DNA of 40,788 nt from Caulobacteraceae bacterium (GCA_025450315.1 JANWHQ010000081.1:1-40788), one strand, 5' to 3'. Numbered from the stretch's first letter, positions 1 through 10,675 are shown. The notes: generated by a model not told the origin, from the sequence alone. Numbers and translations: made by a program.

Positions 1-2
1 AG

Positions 3-1177
3 GCCCTTGGCGGCGGGGCCACCTCGTTGCTGATCGAAATCGACGAGACGGGACCGATCGGCTCGGCCGCCGACATGGCGCGCGCGCTGGAGGGCGTGGT
101 GCTGGAGGCCGCGCCGGCGGCGCTGGACGCCGGTCTTTTGGCTCCGCTGGCGGCGGAATGGCTGGGCGAGGCGGCCAAGGGCTCGCCGGCTGCGCCGCTG
201 GCGTTCCACCTGGATCCGCTCGGCGCCTTCGCCGAGGCCGGAGAATGTCCGGGGCCTGTCGAGGCGCACCTGAGGCGGGCCGCCGAAACGGCCACGGCTC
301 TGGCGGGGATCTATCCGCAAGCCTCATTGTTCCTGGCGTCAGGTCGGGCGGCGCACGAAGCCGGCGGGTCGCCGGCTCAGGAACTCGGCATGATGGCCGC
401 CGCGGCCGTGGCCTACGTCCGGGCGCTGAGCGCGGCCGGCATGGCGCCCCCCGCCGCGCTCGGCCGGATCGTGCTGGGGCTGGCGGTGGACGAACAGGTG
501 CTGGTCTCCGTCGCCAAGCTCAGGGCCGCGCGGCGGATCTGGGCGCGGATCGCGGCGGCCTGGGCAAGCGCCTCACCGGCCAGGATCGAGGCGCGATCCT
601 CCGGGCGGATGCTCACGGCGGTCGATCCCTGGACCAACCTCCTGCGCCTGACCGTGGCGGGCTTCTCGGGCGCGGTCGGCGGCGCCGACGCCCTGGTGCT
701 GGGGACCTTCACCGACGCGCTGGGCCTCCCGACCGAACGAGCGCGGCGGCTGGCGCGCAACACCCAGCTGATCCTGGCCGAGGAGGCGCATCTGGGCGGC
801 GCGGCCGACGCCACGGCCGGCGCCTGGGCCATCGAATCCCTGACCGACCAGCTCGCGCGCCAGGGCTGGATGTTCTTCCAAACCATTGAACGACAAAACG
901 GATTGCTCGCCAACCTGACCTCCGGCCGGCTGGCCGCCGAGGTCGCCGCGGTGCGGGCCGCGCGGGAAATGGCCGTGGCCGAGGGCGCCCTGCCGATCCT
1001 GGGCGTCACCCACTTTCCCGACCCTCAGCCGCTGCCCGTCGAGGTCGAGCCGCCGCCGGGGCCGGGCCGCCCTCGCAGCGCCGACATCCGCCTGCCGGGC
1101 CCGGACAGCCGCTGCCCGCCGCTGAGCCCGCATCGCGTCTCGGCCCGCGCCGAGCCGATCGTCCAGGACCTCGAGAC

Positions 1178-1181
<4 letters not shown>
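3..1181 (+). CDS. mutA: Methylmalonyl-CoA mutase small (beta) subunit, 5' partial
   Basis: This is the non-catalytic partner of the adenosylcobalamin-dependent mutase that interconverts succinyl-CoA and methylmalonyl-CoA. The frame is open to the left edge (first full codon at base 3), so the TTG at 27 is not the real start. The visible 392 residues align with the large subunit next door: [12 protein letters not shown] matches [12 protein letters not shown], and [10 protein letters not shown] matches [10 protein letters not shown]. The TIM-barrel part ends near GVTHFPDP. Only about 60 Pro/Arg-rich residues follow, so the degenerate cobalamin-type C-terminal domain usual in the family seems to be missing. 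The stop overlaps the mutB start in an ATGA, which indicates translational coupling and argues against a frameshift. The family call is firm; the domain loss is inference. Confidence 0.9.
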
Positions 1182-3328
<2,147 letters not shown>

Positions 3329-3344
3329 AACGGCATTGACTCGT

Positions 3345-3379
3345 CGTAAGCGCAGACTTACGGTAAGTAATGGCTTACG
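3345..3379 (+). promoter_or_regulatory. Double inverted-repeat operator spanning the ArsR start codon
   Basis: Two perfect copies of GTAAG-N6-CTTAC lie at 3346-3361 and 3363-3378, with centres 17 bp apart. The outer flanks extend the first copy to CGTAAG...CTTACG. The junction CTTAC-G-GTAAG (3357-3367) is itself an inverted repeat. The second copy contains the ATG of the ArsR gene (3370). Dyads of this kind next to an ArsR gene are normally the autoregulatory operator. The repeats are seen directly; ArsR binding is inferred. Confidence 0.7.
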
Positions 3380-3687
3380 CAAATGCCGCCTTCGCCGCCC
3401 TGGCCGATCCGACCCGTCGGGAGGTGTTCGAGCGCCTGTCCGCGGGCGGCAGGTCGGTGGGCGAGCTGGCCCAGGGTCTGCCGGTCTCGAGGCCGGCGGT
3501 CTCGCAGCATCTGAAGGTGCTGAAGGGGGCCGGGCTGGTGACCCAGGAGGCGCAGGGGACGCGTCGCGTCTATCACATCGATCCGAACGGCCTGGGCGCC
3601 ATGCGCGCCTGGCTGGACCAGTTCTGGGGAGTGGCGCTCGAGGCCTTCAAGGCCGAGGCCGAGCGGCAGGGGGAAGAGGGCGAATGA
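3370..3687 (+). CDS. ArsR-family winged-helix repressor (SdpR/YgaV-like)
   Basis: A 105-residue DNA-binding protein with the family opening AAFAALADPTRREVFERL and the recognition-helix region VSRPAVSQHLKVLKGAGLV (about residues 37-55), followed by the beta-wing GTRRVYHIDP. I see no metal-binding ELCVCDL-type motif, so it belongs to the metal-independent branch often paired with AHSA1/SRPBCC genes. The ATG at 3370 has only a weak Shine-Dalgarno and lies within the operator, so the message may be leaderless or nearly so. The stop overlaps the next gene (ATGA at 3684-3687). It probably controls itself and the SRPBCC and GST genes downstream. Confidence 0.9.
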   Translation: MAYANAAFAALADPTRREVFERLSAGGRSVGELAQGLPVSRPAVSQHLKVLKGAGLVTQEAQGTRRVYHIDPNGLGAMRAWLDQFWGVALEAFKAEAERQGEEGE

Positions 3688-4157
3688 ACGGGATCATCCA
3701 GCCGGCGCCGGTGCGCCGGAGCATCGCGGTGAAGGTGTCCCAGAAGCGGGCCTTCGAGGTGTTCACCGGCTCGATCGCCGCTTGGTGGCCGCGCAGCCAC
3801 CACATCGGCGAGTCCGACATCAAGTCGATCACCATCGAGCCCCGCGAAGGCGGGCGCTGGTACGAGACCGGCGAGGACGGCGTCGACACCGAATGGGGCC
3901 GGGTGCTGGTCTGGGATCCCTACGGGCGGCTGGTGCTGGCCTGGCAGGTCTCGGCGGCGTTCAAATACGACCCGAGCCTTTTGACCGAGGTCGAGCTCAA
4001 CTTCACCCCCATCGGCGAGCGGGAGACCCGCGTGGAGCTCGAGCACCGCAACCTCGAGCGTTTCGGCGACAAGGCCGAGCAGGTCCGCGGCCAGATCGGC
4101 GCGCCGGGCGGCTGGACCAAGGTGCTGGAAGAGTACGCCGGGTTCTCGGCGCGCTGA
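3684..4157 (+). CDS. SRPBCC (AHSA1/START-like) domain protein
   Basis: A 157-residue protein of the Bet v1-like helix-grip fold, which forms a hydrophobic ligand cavity. Family features are SQKRAFEVFTGSIAAWW near the N-terminus, IEPREGGRWYE (about residues 52-62), the central GRVLVWDPYGRLVLAWQV strand pair, and ETRVELEHRNLERFG near the C-terminus. It is co-translated with the ArsR repressor. ArsR-AHSA1 pairs are common in proteobacteria, but their ligands are largely unknown, so no substrate can be named. Confidence 0.85.
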   Translation: MNGIIQPAPVRRSIAVKVSQKRAFEVFTGSIAAWWPRSHHIGESDIKSITIEPREGGRWYETGEDGVDTEWGRVLVWDPYGRLVLAWQVSAAFKYDPSLLTEVELNFTPIGERETRVELEHRNLERFGDKAEQVRGQIGAPGGWTKVLEEYAGFSAR

Positions 4158-4180
4158 CCATCTTCAGAAGGAGACACACC

Positions 4181-4831
4181 ATGAGCGAATTGGTGATCTA
4201 CGGCATTCCCGGCAGCCCGTTCGTGCGCGCCGTGCAGATCGCGATGGAGGAGAAGGGGGCGCCTTGGCGGCTCGAGCCGCTGGCGCCCGGCGACACCAAG
4301 GGCGAAGCCCACCTGAAGCGCCATCCCTGGGGCCGCATGCCGGCGATCGAGCACGGCGACTTCAGCCTCTACGAGACCCAGGCCGTCATCCGCTACATCG
4401 ACCAGGTCTTCCCGGGACCGTCGCTGCAGCCGGCCGATGCAAGGTCGGCGGCGCGGATGAACCAGGTGATCGGGATCAACGACTGGTACCTGTTTCCCAA
4501 GGCGGTGGCGGTGATCGGCTTCCAGCGGATCGTCGGACCGGCGCTGCTCGGGCTCGCCACCGACGAGGCCGTGGTGGCGGCCGCCGTACCGGAGGCCGAA
4601 CGCTGCGTCCGCGCGCTGGATGGCATCCTGGGCCGGAACGAATTCCTGGCCGGCGACAGCTTCTCGCTGGCGGACGTCCTGGTGGGGCCGCAGATGGACT
4701 TCCTCGGCAGCACGCCCGAGGGCGAGACGCTGCTGGGCGGAACCGGCTTCGGCGCCTGGCTGGAGCGAATGCGCGCGCGGCCGAGCTTCCAGGCCACCCT
4801 GCCGCCGCCGATGTTCCGCAAGGCGGCCTGA
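4181..4831 (+). CDS. Glutathione S-transferase family protein
   Basis: A 216-residue cytosolic GST. The N-terminal thioredoxin-like half starts ELVIYGIPGSPFVRAVQIAMEEKG and contains the glutathione-site MPAIEHGDFSLYETQAVIRYID (cis-Pro plus E-T/S, about residues 51-70). The C-terminal half is helical with the N-capping FSLADVLVGPQMDF motif. AGAAGGAG at 4166-4173 is a strong ribosome site for the ATG at 4181. It follows the SRPBCC gene by 23 bp and probably shares its ArsR-controlled transcript, suggesting a small detoxification operon. The substrate is unknown. Confidence 0.88.
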   Translation: MSELVIYGIPGSPFVRAVQIAMEEKGAPWRLEPLAPGDTKGEAHLKRHPWGRMPAIEHGDFSLYETQAVIRYIDQVFPGPSLQPADARSAARMNQVIGINDWYLFPKAVAVIGFQRIVGPALLGLATDEAVVAAAVPEAERCVRALDGILGRNEFLAGDSFSLADVLVGPQMDFLGSTPEGETLLGGTGFGAWLERMRARPSFQATLPPPMFRKAA

Positions 4832-4923
4832 TCGCGGACGTTTTTCAAGGCGGAGCTGAAACCGGCGCTCCCTGGCGGTCGTTGCATCGTCCAGGGGGCG
4901 TCCGGCAACGCAGGAGTTCCGTC

Positions 4924-5361
4924 ATGAACGTCAACAGCTGCATGAGCACCGATGTGCGCTTGGCCTCGCCCCACGAGACCATCCGCGATGCCGCGCGCAC
5001 CATGAAGGAGATCGACGCCGGGATCCTGCCCGTGGGCGAGAACGACCGGCTGGTCGGCATGATCACCGACCGCGACATCGCCGTGCGCGCCGTGGCCGAA
5101 GGCAAGGGGCCCGACACCAATGTCCGCGACGTGATGAGCCGCGAGGTCCTCTACTGCTACGATGACGAGCGCCTGGACGACGTGGCCCGCCAGATGCGCG
5201 AGTTGCAAGTCCGCCGCATGCCGGTGCTCAACCGCGAGAAGCGGCTGGTCGGCATCGTCTCGCTCGGCGATCTGGCCCTCACCGACGACGAAGGCACGGC
5301 CCGCGCCGCCAACGCCCTGTCGGGCGTCTCGCTGCCCGGCGGCCAGCACACTCAGGGCTGA
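4924..5361 (+). CDS. Two-CBS-domain protein
   Basis: A 145-residue stand-alone Bateman module. CBS1 covers about residues 5-60 (VRLASPHETIRDAARTMKEIDAGILPVGENDRLVGMITDRDIAVRA in outline) and CBS2 about residues 75-130, ending LVGIVSLGDLAL. Such pairs bind adenosine nucleotides and in alphaproteobacteria are often general-stress proteins. CAGGAG at 4911-4916 precedes the ATG. The 92-bp gap after the GST gene holds a CCCTGG/CCAGGG dyad (4870-4875/4891-4896), so a separate promoter is possible. The stop lies 5 bp from the convergent methyltransferase-esterase stop. Confidence 0.88.
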   Translation: MNVNSCMSTDVRLASPHETIRDAARTMKEIDAGILPVGENDRLVGMITDRDIAVRAVAEGKGPDTNVRDVMSREVLYCYDDERLDDVARQMRELQVRRMPVLNREKRLVGIVSLGDLALTDDEGTARAANALSGVSLPGGQHTQG

Positions 5362-5366
5362 GCAAC

Positions 5367-7364
5367 TCAGAGGCCGAAGGGCCAGGTTTCCTCTTCGCCC
5401 GCCTCGTGCGGGCCAGCCAACGGCGTCACGGCCCGGGTCTCGTCGAACCAGACCCAGGCATCGAACTGCCGGGGCAGCGACGCCTCCGCATAGTGACTGA
5501 GCCTCTCGGTCTCGGGCCGGTAGATCACCCCGATGAAGCGCTGCAGCCGCGGCTCGAGCAGGTGCTGGCGCGTCTCGTCGTTGGCGCCTTCGCGCAGGTC
5601 GAGCATGAAGCGGCGCACGCCGCTCTCGTGCGACATCCGCTCGATCGAGCCTTCCAGCGAGGGCCGCACCGGCTTGATCTCGAGCGGGCCATCCCAGTCC
5701 GTGGCCGCCGCGACCGAGCCCGTGTGGGTCCCCATGCCGATCAGGACGGCTTGGTCGCCGTAGCGCTCGCGGCAAAGCTGGCCGAGGTTCAGCTCTTCGC
5801 GCACCGCGCCCATCTCGGTGAAGCGGGCGTCGCCGACGTGGGAGTTGTGGGCCCAGACGACCGCCTTGCCGCCGGGCTTGGCCTGGAGCAGCTGCTGCAG
5901 GCTGTCGAACATGTGCTGGTCGCGCAGGTTCCAGGACTCCGCCGAGCCGTAATACATGGCCCGATAGTAAGCCTCCGCGTCACGCACGAGGCGCGCGTTC
6001 TGGGACGCGTCGAGAAAGCGCTCGCCGTCGTGGGCGGCGTAGTCCAGGCGCCGCGCCAGCAGGTCGGTCAGCATGGCCGCGACTGCGCCCTCGCAAGGCG
6101 CGTAGCCGCGGCTGAGGGCCATGCGGCCATAGCGCTGCGGCTCGTGGCTCCAGGGTGTCAGGCAGCCGTAGCGTTCGCGCGCCACCTTGGCCGCTTCGGG
6201 ATCGACCTCGTCCAGATAGCTCAGCACTGCCTGGATCGAGCTGTGCAGGCTGTAGAGGTCCAGGCCATAGACGCCGGCGCGCCGTTCCGGCTCGGCCTGG
6301 AGGTTGTACTCCCGCAGCCAGCCGACGAAGTCGCCGACCTCGGCGTTGCGCCACATCCAGGTCGGGAAGCGGGAGAAGGGCGGGTGCGCCGAGCGCTGCG
6401 GCGCATCTGCACCGCGCACGAAGCGGTTCAGCACCGCGGCGTCGGGCCAATCCGCCTCCGCCGCGACGATGGTGAAGCCGTGCCGTTCGATCAGGCGGCG
6501 GGTGATGGCGGCGCGGGCGCGATAGAACTCCGAGGTCCCATGGCTGGCGTCGCCGATCAACACCACCTTGGCGGAAGCGAACCGGTCGAAGGGCTCGGCG
6601 AAGCCCCAGTGGCCGATGTCGTCCAAGGCCTCGGCGTCGCGCGCGATCAGCGCGGGAAGGAGGTCCGGCTCGCGCCAGCTGCGCGTCTCGCGCGGGCGAC
6701 GGCCGGGAGGCTGGCCGTCCGGCGTCCAGCCCTCCTCGCCGATCAGCGGCACGAAGGCGACGGGTCCGAGGTCCTCCTCGCGGAAGCCCTGAGGGGTGCG
6801 GGTCAGCTTGAGCAGGCGCTGGCTGCTCCGGTCCTCGCCGACCGGGATCACCAGCCGGCCTCCCGGCGCCAGCTGCTGCTCCAAGGCGCCCGGGATCACC
6901 GGTCCGCCGGCCGAGACGATGATGGCGTCGAATGGAGCCGCCTCGGGCCAGCCGAGCGTGCCGTCGGCGGTGCGGATCTCCACATTGTCATAGCCGAGGC
7001 TCTGCAGCCTCCGGCGAGCCAGCTCGGCCAGGCTCGGATGGCGCTCGATGGCGAAGACCTTGCGGGCGATCCGGCCCATCACCGCCGCCGCATAGCCCGA
7101 CCCCGCCCCCACCTCGAGCACCCGGTCGGATGGCGTCAGCTCGGCCGCCTCGATCATCGCCGCCACGATGAAGGGCTGGGAAATGGTCTGGTGTTCCTCG
7201 ATCGGCAGGGCCGAGTCCTCGTAGGCGAACTCCCGCACTTTGTCCGGAACGAAGCGTTCGCGCGGCGCCTGGCGCATGGCCGCCAGCACGCGGGCGTCGG
7301 TGACGCCGCGGCGGGCGATCTGCCGCTCGACCATTCGCTCGCGTTCCTGGGTGAAGTCCGCCAT
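5367..7364 (-). CDS. Fused protein-L-isoaspartate O-methyltransferase / erythromycin-esterase-like protein
   Basis: A 665-residue two-domain protein. Residues 1-213 are a PCMT: MVERQIARRGV, the substrate loop ISQPFIVAAMIE (61-72), the SAM site VLEVGAGSGYAAAV (82-95), and GGRLVIPVG. Residues 225-660 are an EreA-like domain with GDASHGTSEF (271-280), AEADWPDA and AHNSHVGDAR, which carry the family's His/Glu catalytic set. PCMT repairs isoaspartyl damage; EreA relatives hydrolyse macrolide lactones, but most chromosomal members have unknown substrates. The linker (about 214-230) is Pro/Arg-rich. The fusion is a single uninterrupted frame. I would not predict macrolide resistance from this alone. 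Confidence 0.9.
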   Translation of the reverse strand: MADFTQERERMVERQIARRGVTDARVLAAMRQAPRERFVPDKVREFAYEDSALPIEEHQTISQPFIVAAMIEAAELTPSDRVLEVGAGSGYAAAVMGRIARKVFAIERHPSLAELARRRLQSLGYDNVEIRTADGTLGWPEAAPFDAIIVSAGGPVIPGALEQQLAPGGRLVIPVGEDRSSQRLLKLTRTPQGFREEDLGPVAFVPLIGEEGWTPDGQPPGRRPRETRSWREPDLLPALIARDAEALDDIGHWGFAEPFDRFASAKVVLIGDASHGTSEFYRARAAITRRLIERHGFTIVAAEADWPDAAVLNRFVRGADAPQRSAHPPFSRFPTWMWRNAEVGDFVGWLREYNLQAEPERRAGVYGLDLYSLHSSIQAVLSYLDEVDPEAAKVARERYGCLTPWSHEPQRYGRMALSRGYAPCEGAVAAMLTDLLARRLDYAAHDGERFLDASQNARLVRDAEAYYRAMYYGSAESWNLRDQHMFDSLQQLLQAKPGGKAVVWAHNSHVGDARFTEMGAVREELNLGQLCRERYGDQAVLIGMGTHTGSVAAATDWDGPLEIKPVRPSLEGSIERMSHESGVRRFMLDLREGANDETRQHLLEPRLQRFIGVIYRPETERLSHYAEASLPRQFDAWVWFDETRAVTPLAGPHEAGEEETWPFGL

Positions 7365-7438
7365 GCGGGCCGCCGGATTGTTCGCCGGGACAATCCTCTC
7401 GCCCGAGCCGATGTTCCTTGATCGGCGTCAATGGCAGC

Positions 7439-8362
7439 TCAGCGGCCGTAGAACTTCGGTTTGAACGGCGGGAACCAGAGCAGCTTGCCGAGGCCCCGTG
7501 CGGCGCGGTCGAGCGCATAGGCGCGGTCCGGCGCCCGCGCCAGCCACTTGCCGGCGGCCCACAGGCCGAAGATCACCGCCTGGGCCATCCCCACCACCAT
7601 CCAGCGCGCGGCTCCCAGCCGGTCGGGCGGATCCTTGTGGATGCAGGCATAGGTCGGGCCCTGGCCATAGGCGAAGGCGCGGCGCAGGGCGTAGCCGAGG
7701 GTCAGGCGGCCCGGATCGGGGTGCTCGAACACCCAGGCCTCCGGCGCCCAGGCGAAGCGGGCGCCGGCGAGGCGCATCTCCTGGAACAGGAGGTCGTCCT
7801 CGCCGCCGATGAGGTTCTGCTTGACGGCGAAGGGCGCCTCGCGCGGCGGCAGGGCGGCGCGCACCACCAGGCTGTCGCCGCAGCCGTACTGATGCTCGAT
7901 CAGCTGGGCCGCGGCCGGGCCCTCGCGGGAGAAGAAGCGTTCGAGATAGGGGCGATGCTCGCGCACCTTTTCGGGCGCGTGGCCGCGCACCGCGCCGAAC
8001 ACCACGTCGGCGCCGAACCGCGCGCGGGCGTCCAGCAGCGCCGCCAGCCAGCCGGGAGAGGCTTCCTCGTCGTCGTCCAGGAAGGCGATCAGGGGCGCGC
8101 GCGAGGCGACCAGCGCATGGTTGCGGGCGCTGGCCACGCCCGGCGACGGCTCGCAGGCGTAGACGATGGGGCAGGGCGCTTCGGCCCTCAGCGCTTCGAC
8201 GGTGGCCTCGGCCCCGCGGGCCGCGTCGTTGTCGACGATCACCAGCTCGATGGTGTCCATGCCGACGCCGGCCTGGGCGAACACCGAGCGCATGGCGCGG
8301 GCCAGCGAGACCGGTCGGCGGCGGGTGGGTATCACCACCGAGACCTCGGGCAGGGCGGCCAT
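7439..8362 (-). CDS. Family 2 (GT-A) glycosyltransferase
   Basis: A 307-residue predicted glycosyltransferase. It opens with SVVIPTRRRPVSLARAMRSV, then VIVDNDA, the GVASARNHAL nucleotide-sugar segment, and the metal-binding IAFLDDDEEASPGWL (DxD-type). The acceptor region has GGEDDLLFQEMRLAG. A hydrophobic C-terminal stretch (MVVGMAQAVIFGLWAAGKWL) probably attaches it to the membrane. Its ATG overlaps the stop of the HfsK-like gene by one base (TGATG), so the two are coupled and likely act on the same surface polysaccharide. The sugar is unknown. Confidence 0.85.
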   Translation of the reverse strand: MAALPEVSVVIPTRRRPVSLARAMRSVFAQAGVGMDTIELVIVDNDAARGAEATVEALRAEAPCPIVYACEPSPGVASARNHALVASRAPLIAFLDDDEEASPGWLAALLDARARFGADVVFGAVRGHAPEKVREHRPYLERFFSREGPAAAQLIEHQYGCGDSLVVRAALPPREAPFAVKQNLIGGEDDLLFQEMRLAGARFAWAPEAWVFEHPDPGRLTLGYALRRAFAYGQGPTYACIHKDPPDRLGAARWMVVGMAQAVIFGLWAAGKWLARAPDRAYALDRAARGLGKLLWFPPFKPKFYGR

Positions 8363-9522
8363 CAGCCCGGGTCCTGCATCGCCTCGGCGCGGGGTTCGCG
8401 GTTGGCCGAGCGGCGGCCATAGCCGGCGATGGCCTCGACCAGGCCGCGCACCCGCCCGCCGGTGGAGGTCTCGGCGGCGTTGATCTGGTCCAGCCGACGG
8501 CGCAGCCGGCCCACCGCTTCGTGCCGGCCGGCCAGAGCCCAGGCCGCGTTCAGCGACCGCGCCGCCTGGCCGGCGCGCCCGGCGGCGGTGGCCAGGCCCT
8601 GGCGAACGGCGACCGTGCCGGTGGCGAAGGGCGCCTTGTAAGGGGCGTAGCCCGGGCTGAGGTCGTAGCTGGAAAGGCCCAGGGACGGCATGATCTCGGC
8701 CAGCCGCAGGGTCAGCACCTGGCCCGGGCCGCACGAGGCCGCCTCCGGGTCGATGACCGAGAGCCAGGCGTGGGCCGAGCCCCCGACCGCCAGGCCGAAG
8801 TGCCCGGCCGCCAGGCGTCCGCCGGCCCTCAGGGTGATCAGCACGCCGCGGGCCTCGCCCTCGGCGCCCAGGATCGAATGGAACAGCCGCCGCGCCCAGT
8901 CCGGTCGGAACACGTCGTGGGCCCCGGTGCGGCGGAACTGCTCGCGCTTCCAGTCGATCAGCCGGTCCAGCGTCTCTCCGGAGTCGGCTTCCGAGGCCAG
9001 GACCACCTCGCCCCACTCGCGCTCCAGCTTGTTCTGCAGCCGTCGCCAGTTCTTGAACCGCTTGGGGTTCTCGGCCTGCAGGGCGGAGTAGTAGGTGTCG
9101 GGCCCGGCGGGCGGGGCGATGACATAGCCTTCGGTCTCGCCGGGTTGGGCGGTGGGGAAGGCGCCGTGCGGGTCGATCAGGCCCGAGACCCTCAGGCCCG
9201 AAATGCCCGCCGCCGCCAGCACCTCGGCTCCGTCGATGTGGAGGCCGGGAGCGCCGATCAGGGCGTGATAGTCGGAAAAGGCCGCGCCGATAGGCTGGGC
9301 CACAGCGCCCGGACGGCCGTGGAATGGCAGGAATCCGGCCGGTTCGCCCTTGCGGCTCAGCACCGCCACGCGGGCGTCGGGCCGCACGTCGCCGACCAAG
9401 CGCGCGAAGTCGGGGCCCAGCAGCGGATTGGCGAAGGCCGGATCGGCCGCGCAGAAGGCGCGCCAGGCCCGGACCTCCCGCTCGCTCAGGGTCCGCGGAT
9501 GTCGGACCTCGGCCTGGATCAT
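8362..9522 (-). CDS. GNAT/FemAB-like acyltransferase (CelD/BcsL family, HfsK-like)
   Basis: A 386-residue protein with the two-lobed GNAT layout of the CelD/FemAB family. Lobe 1 has VAVLSRKGEPAGFLPFHGRP. The acyl-transfer lobe (about residues 160-315) has NPKRFKNWRRLQNKLER, WKREQFRRTGAHDVF, and LSSYDLSPGYAPYKAPFAT near its end. Caulobacter HfsK, which modifies holdfast polysaccharide, belongs to this family, as do cellulose- and exopolysaccharide-associated proteins. Coupling to a glycosyltransferase gene supports a polysaccharide-modifying role. No other hfs genes are nearby, so I do not assign the hfsK name. Confidence 0.75.
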   Translation of the reverse strand: MIQAEVRHPRTLSEREVRAWRAFCAADPAFANPLLGPDFARLVGDVRPDARVAVLSRKGEPAGFLPFHGRPGAVAQPIGAAFSDYHALIGAPGLHIDGAEVLAAAGISGLRVSGLIDPHGAFPTAQPGETEGYVIAPPAGPDTYYSALQAENPKRFKNWRRLQNKLEREWGEVVLASEADSGETLDRLIDWKREQFRRTGAHDVFRPDWARRLFHSILGAEGEARGVLITLRAGGRLAAGHFGLAVGGSAHAWLSVIDPEAASCGPGQVLTLRLAEIMPSLGLSSYDLSPGYAPYKAPFATGTVAVRQGLATAAGRAGQAARSLNAAWALAGRHEAVGRLRRRLDQINAAETSTGGRVRGLVEAIAGYGRRSANREPRAEAMQDPG

Positions 9523-9561
9523 CTCAGCTCCGCCGGTGGATGCGCCGGCAGGGTGAAGGTT

Positions 9562-10074
9562 TCAGGTTAGGGAAGCGTTGTCGCCGAACGCCTGGGCCAG
9601 GATACGCTCCAGCCACTCGGCGTCGACCTCGTCGAAGGCGTCCAGCTCGGTGGAGTCCACGTCGAGCACCCCCGTCAGCCGCCCGCGCGCGCCGAACACC
9701 GGGACGACGATCTCGCTCCGGGACCGGGAGTCGCAGGCGATGTGGCCCGGGAAGGCGTCCACGTCCGGAACGATGATGGTCCGCCGTTCGGCCGCCGCCC
9801 GGCCGCACACGCCCTGGCCCAGGCCGATGCGCAGGCACCCCAGCGAGCCCTGGTAGGGGCCGATCACCAGCTCGTCCGGCCGGGTCAGGTCCACCAGATA
9901 GAAGCCGATCCAGAAGAAGCGCTGGAAGCTCTGGGACAGCATGGCGGCGACGGTGGCCATCCGGGCGGTTAGGTTGGGCTCGCCTTTCAGCACGGCGGCG
10001 ATCTCCCCGGCCACCTCGGCGTAACGATCGGCCTTGGCGGCGGGCAGGCGCTTGGAATTGAAGGCTTCGGCCAT
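9562..10074 (-). CDS. msrC: Free methionine-(R)-sulfoxide reductase (GAF fold)
   Basis: A 170-residue single GAF-domain enzyme that reduces free L-methionine-(R)-sulfoxide in the cytoplasm. The fRMsr branch of GAF proteins is recognised by three conserved cysteines. Here they are Cys80 (SLGCLRI), Cys90 (QGVCGRAA) and Cys114 (GHIACDSRS), followed by SEIVVPVF and GVLDVDS. It starts 3 bp after the stop of the GDT1 transporter gene, so both are on one transcript. The combination of a methionine repair enzyme and a divalent-cation transporter may point to an oxidative-stress or manganese theme; that link is inference. Confidence 0.9.
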   Translation of the reverse strand: MAEAFNSKRLPAAKADRYAEVAGEIAAVLKGEPNLTARMATVAAMLSQSFQRFFWIGFYLVDLTRPDELVIGPYQGSLGCLRIGLGQGVCGRAAAERRTIIVPDVDAFPGHIACDSRSRSEIVVPVFGARGRLTGVLDVDSTELDAFDEVDAEWLERILAQAFGDNASLT

Positions 10075-10077
10075 GGG

Positions 10078-10650
10078 CTATCTGATCCAGCCGAAGGTTT
10101 CCGCCAACACCCACAGGCCGAGCAGGGCGAAGATCGCGGCCGCGCCCCAGCGGACATAGCGCACCGGCGCCACCTTGGTCGCCGCCTCGCCCAGCAACAC
10201 CGCCGGGACGTCGGCGGCCATCATGCCGATGGTGGTGCCCAGCGCCACCTTGAACACCGAGTGGTAGCGGGCCGCCAGGGCGACGGTGGCGATCTGGGTC
10301 TTGTCGCCGATCTCCACCAGGAAGAACGCGATCAGGGTGGTGACGAAGGCGCCCCAGCGGCTGTCCGACTTGGGGCCCTCGTCCGCCTTGTCCGGGACCA
10401 GGGTCCAGGCGGCCATGGCCAGGAAGGAGACGCCGACGAAGATGCGGAACCAGGACCCTTGCAGCAGGCCCGAGACGAAATAGCCGGCGGTCGCCGCGGC
10501 CAGGTGGTTGGCGACGGTGGCGGCCAGGATGCCGGCGATGATCGGGACGGGCCGGCGGAAGCGGGTGGCCAGCAGGATGGCCAGGAGCTGGGTCTTGTCC
10601 CCGATCTCCGCCAGGGCGACGACCAGGGCCGAGATGAGGACGGGCTCCAT
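10078..10650 (-). CDS. GDT1/TMEM165 family divalent-cation transporter
   Basis: A 190-residue, six-helix membrane protein. The two inverted halves each carry the hallmark E-x-G-D-K-T at residues 15-20 and 113-118 (EIGDKTQLLA and EIGDKTQIAT). Bacterial members such as MneA export manganese; related proteins move Ca2+. An ATG upstream in frame would add 29 Pro/Arg-rich residues without hydrophobicity, so the ATG at 10650 (MEPVLISALVVALAEIGDKT) is chosen. The 5' region holds a GC-rich hairpin. It leads msrC in a two-gene operon. Confidence 0.9.
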   Translation of the reverse strand: MEPVLISALVVALAEIGDKTQLLAILLATRFRRPVPIIAGILAATVANHLAAATAGYFVSGLLQGSWFRIFVGVSFLAMAAWTLVPDKADEGPKSDSRWGAFVTTLIAFFLVEIGDKTQIATVALAARYHSVFKVALGTTIGMMAADVPAVLLGEAATKVAPVRYVRWGAAAIFALLGLWVLAETFGWIR

Positions 10651-10675
10651 GGGTCGTCGTGCTCGCTGCCGGGGA

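Noticed and set aside
5406-7421. A 671-codon open frame on the plus strand opposite the methyltransferase-esterase gene
   Set aside because: Long antisense frames are expected at this GC content. Its translation is compositionally odd (His, Arg, Gly, Ala) and shows no motif, whereas the minus strand has clear catalytic motifs.
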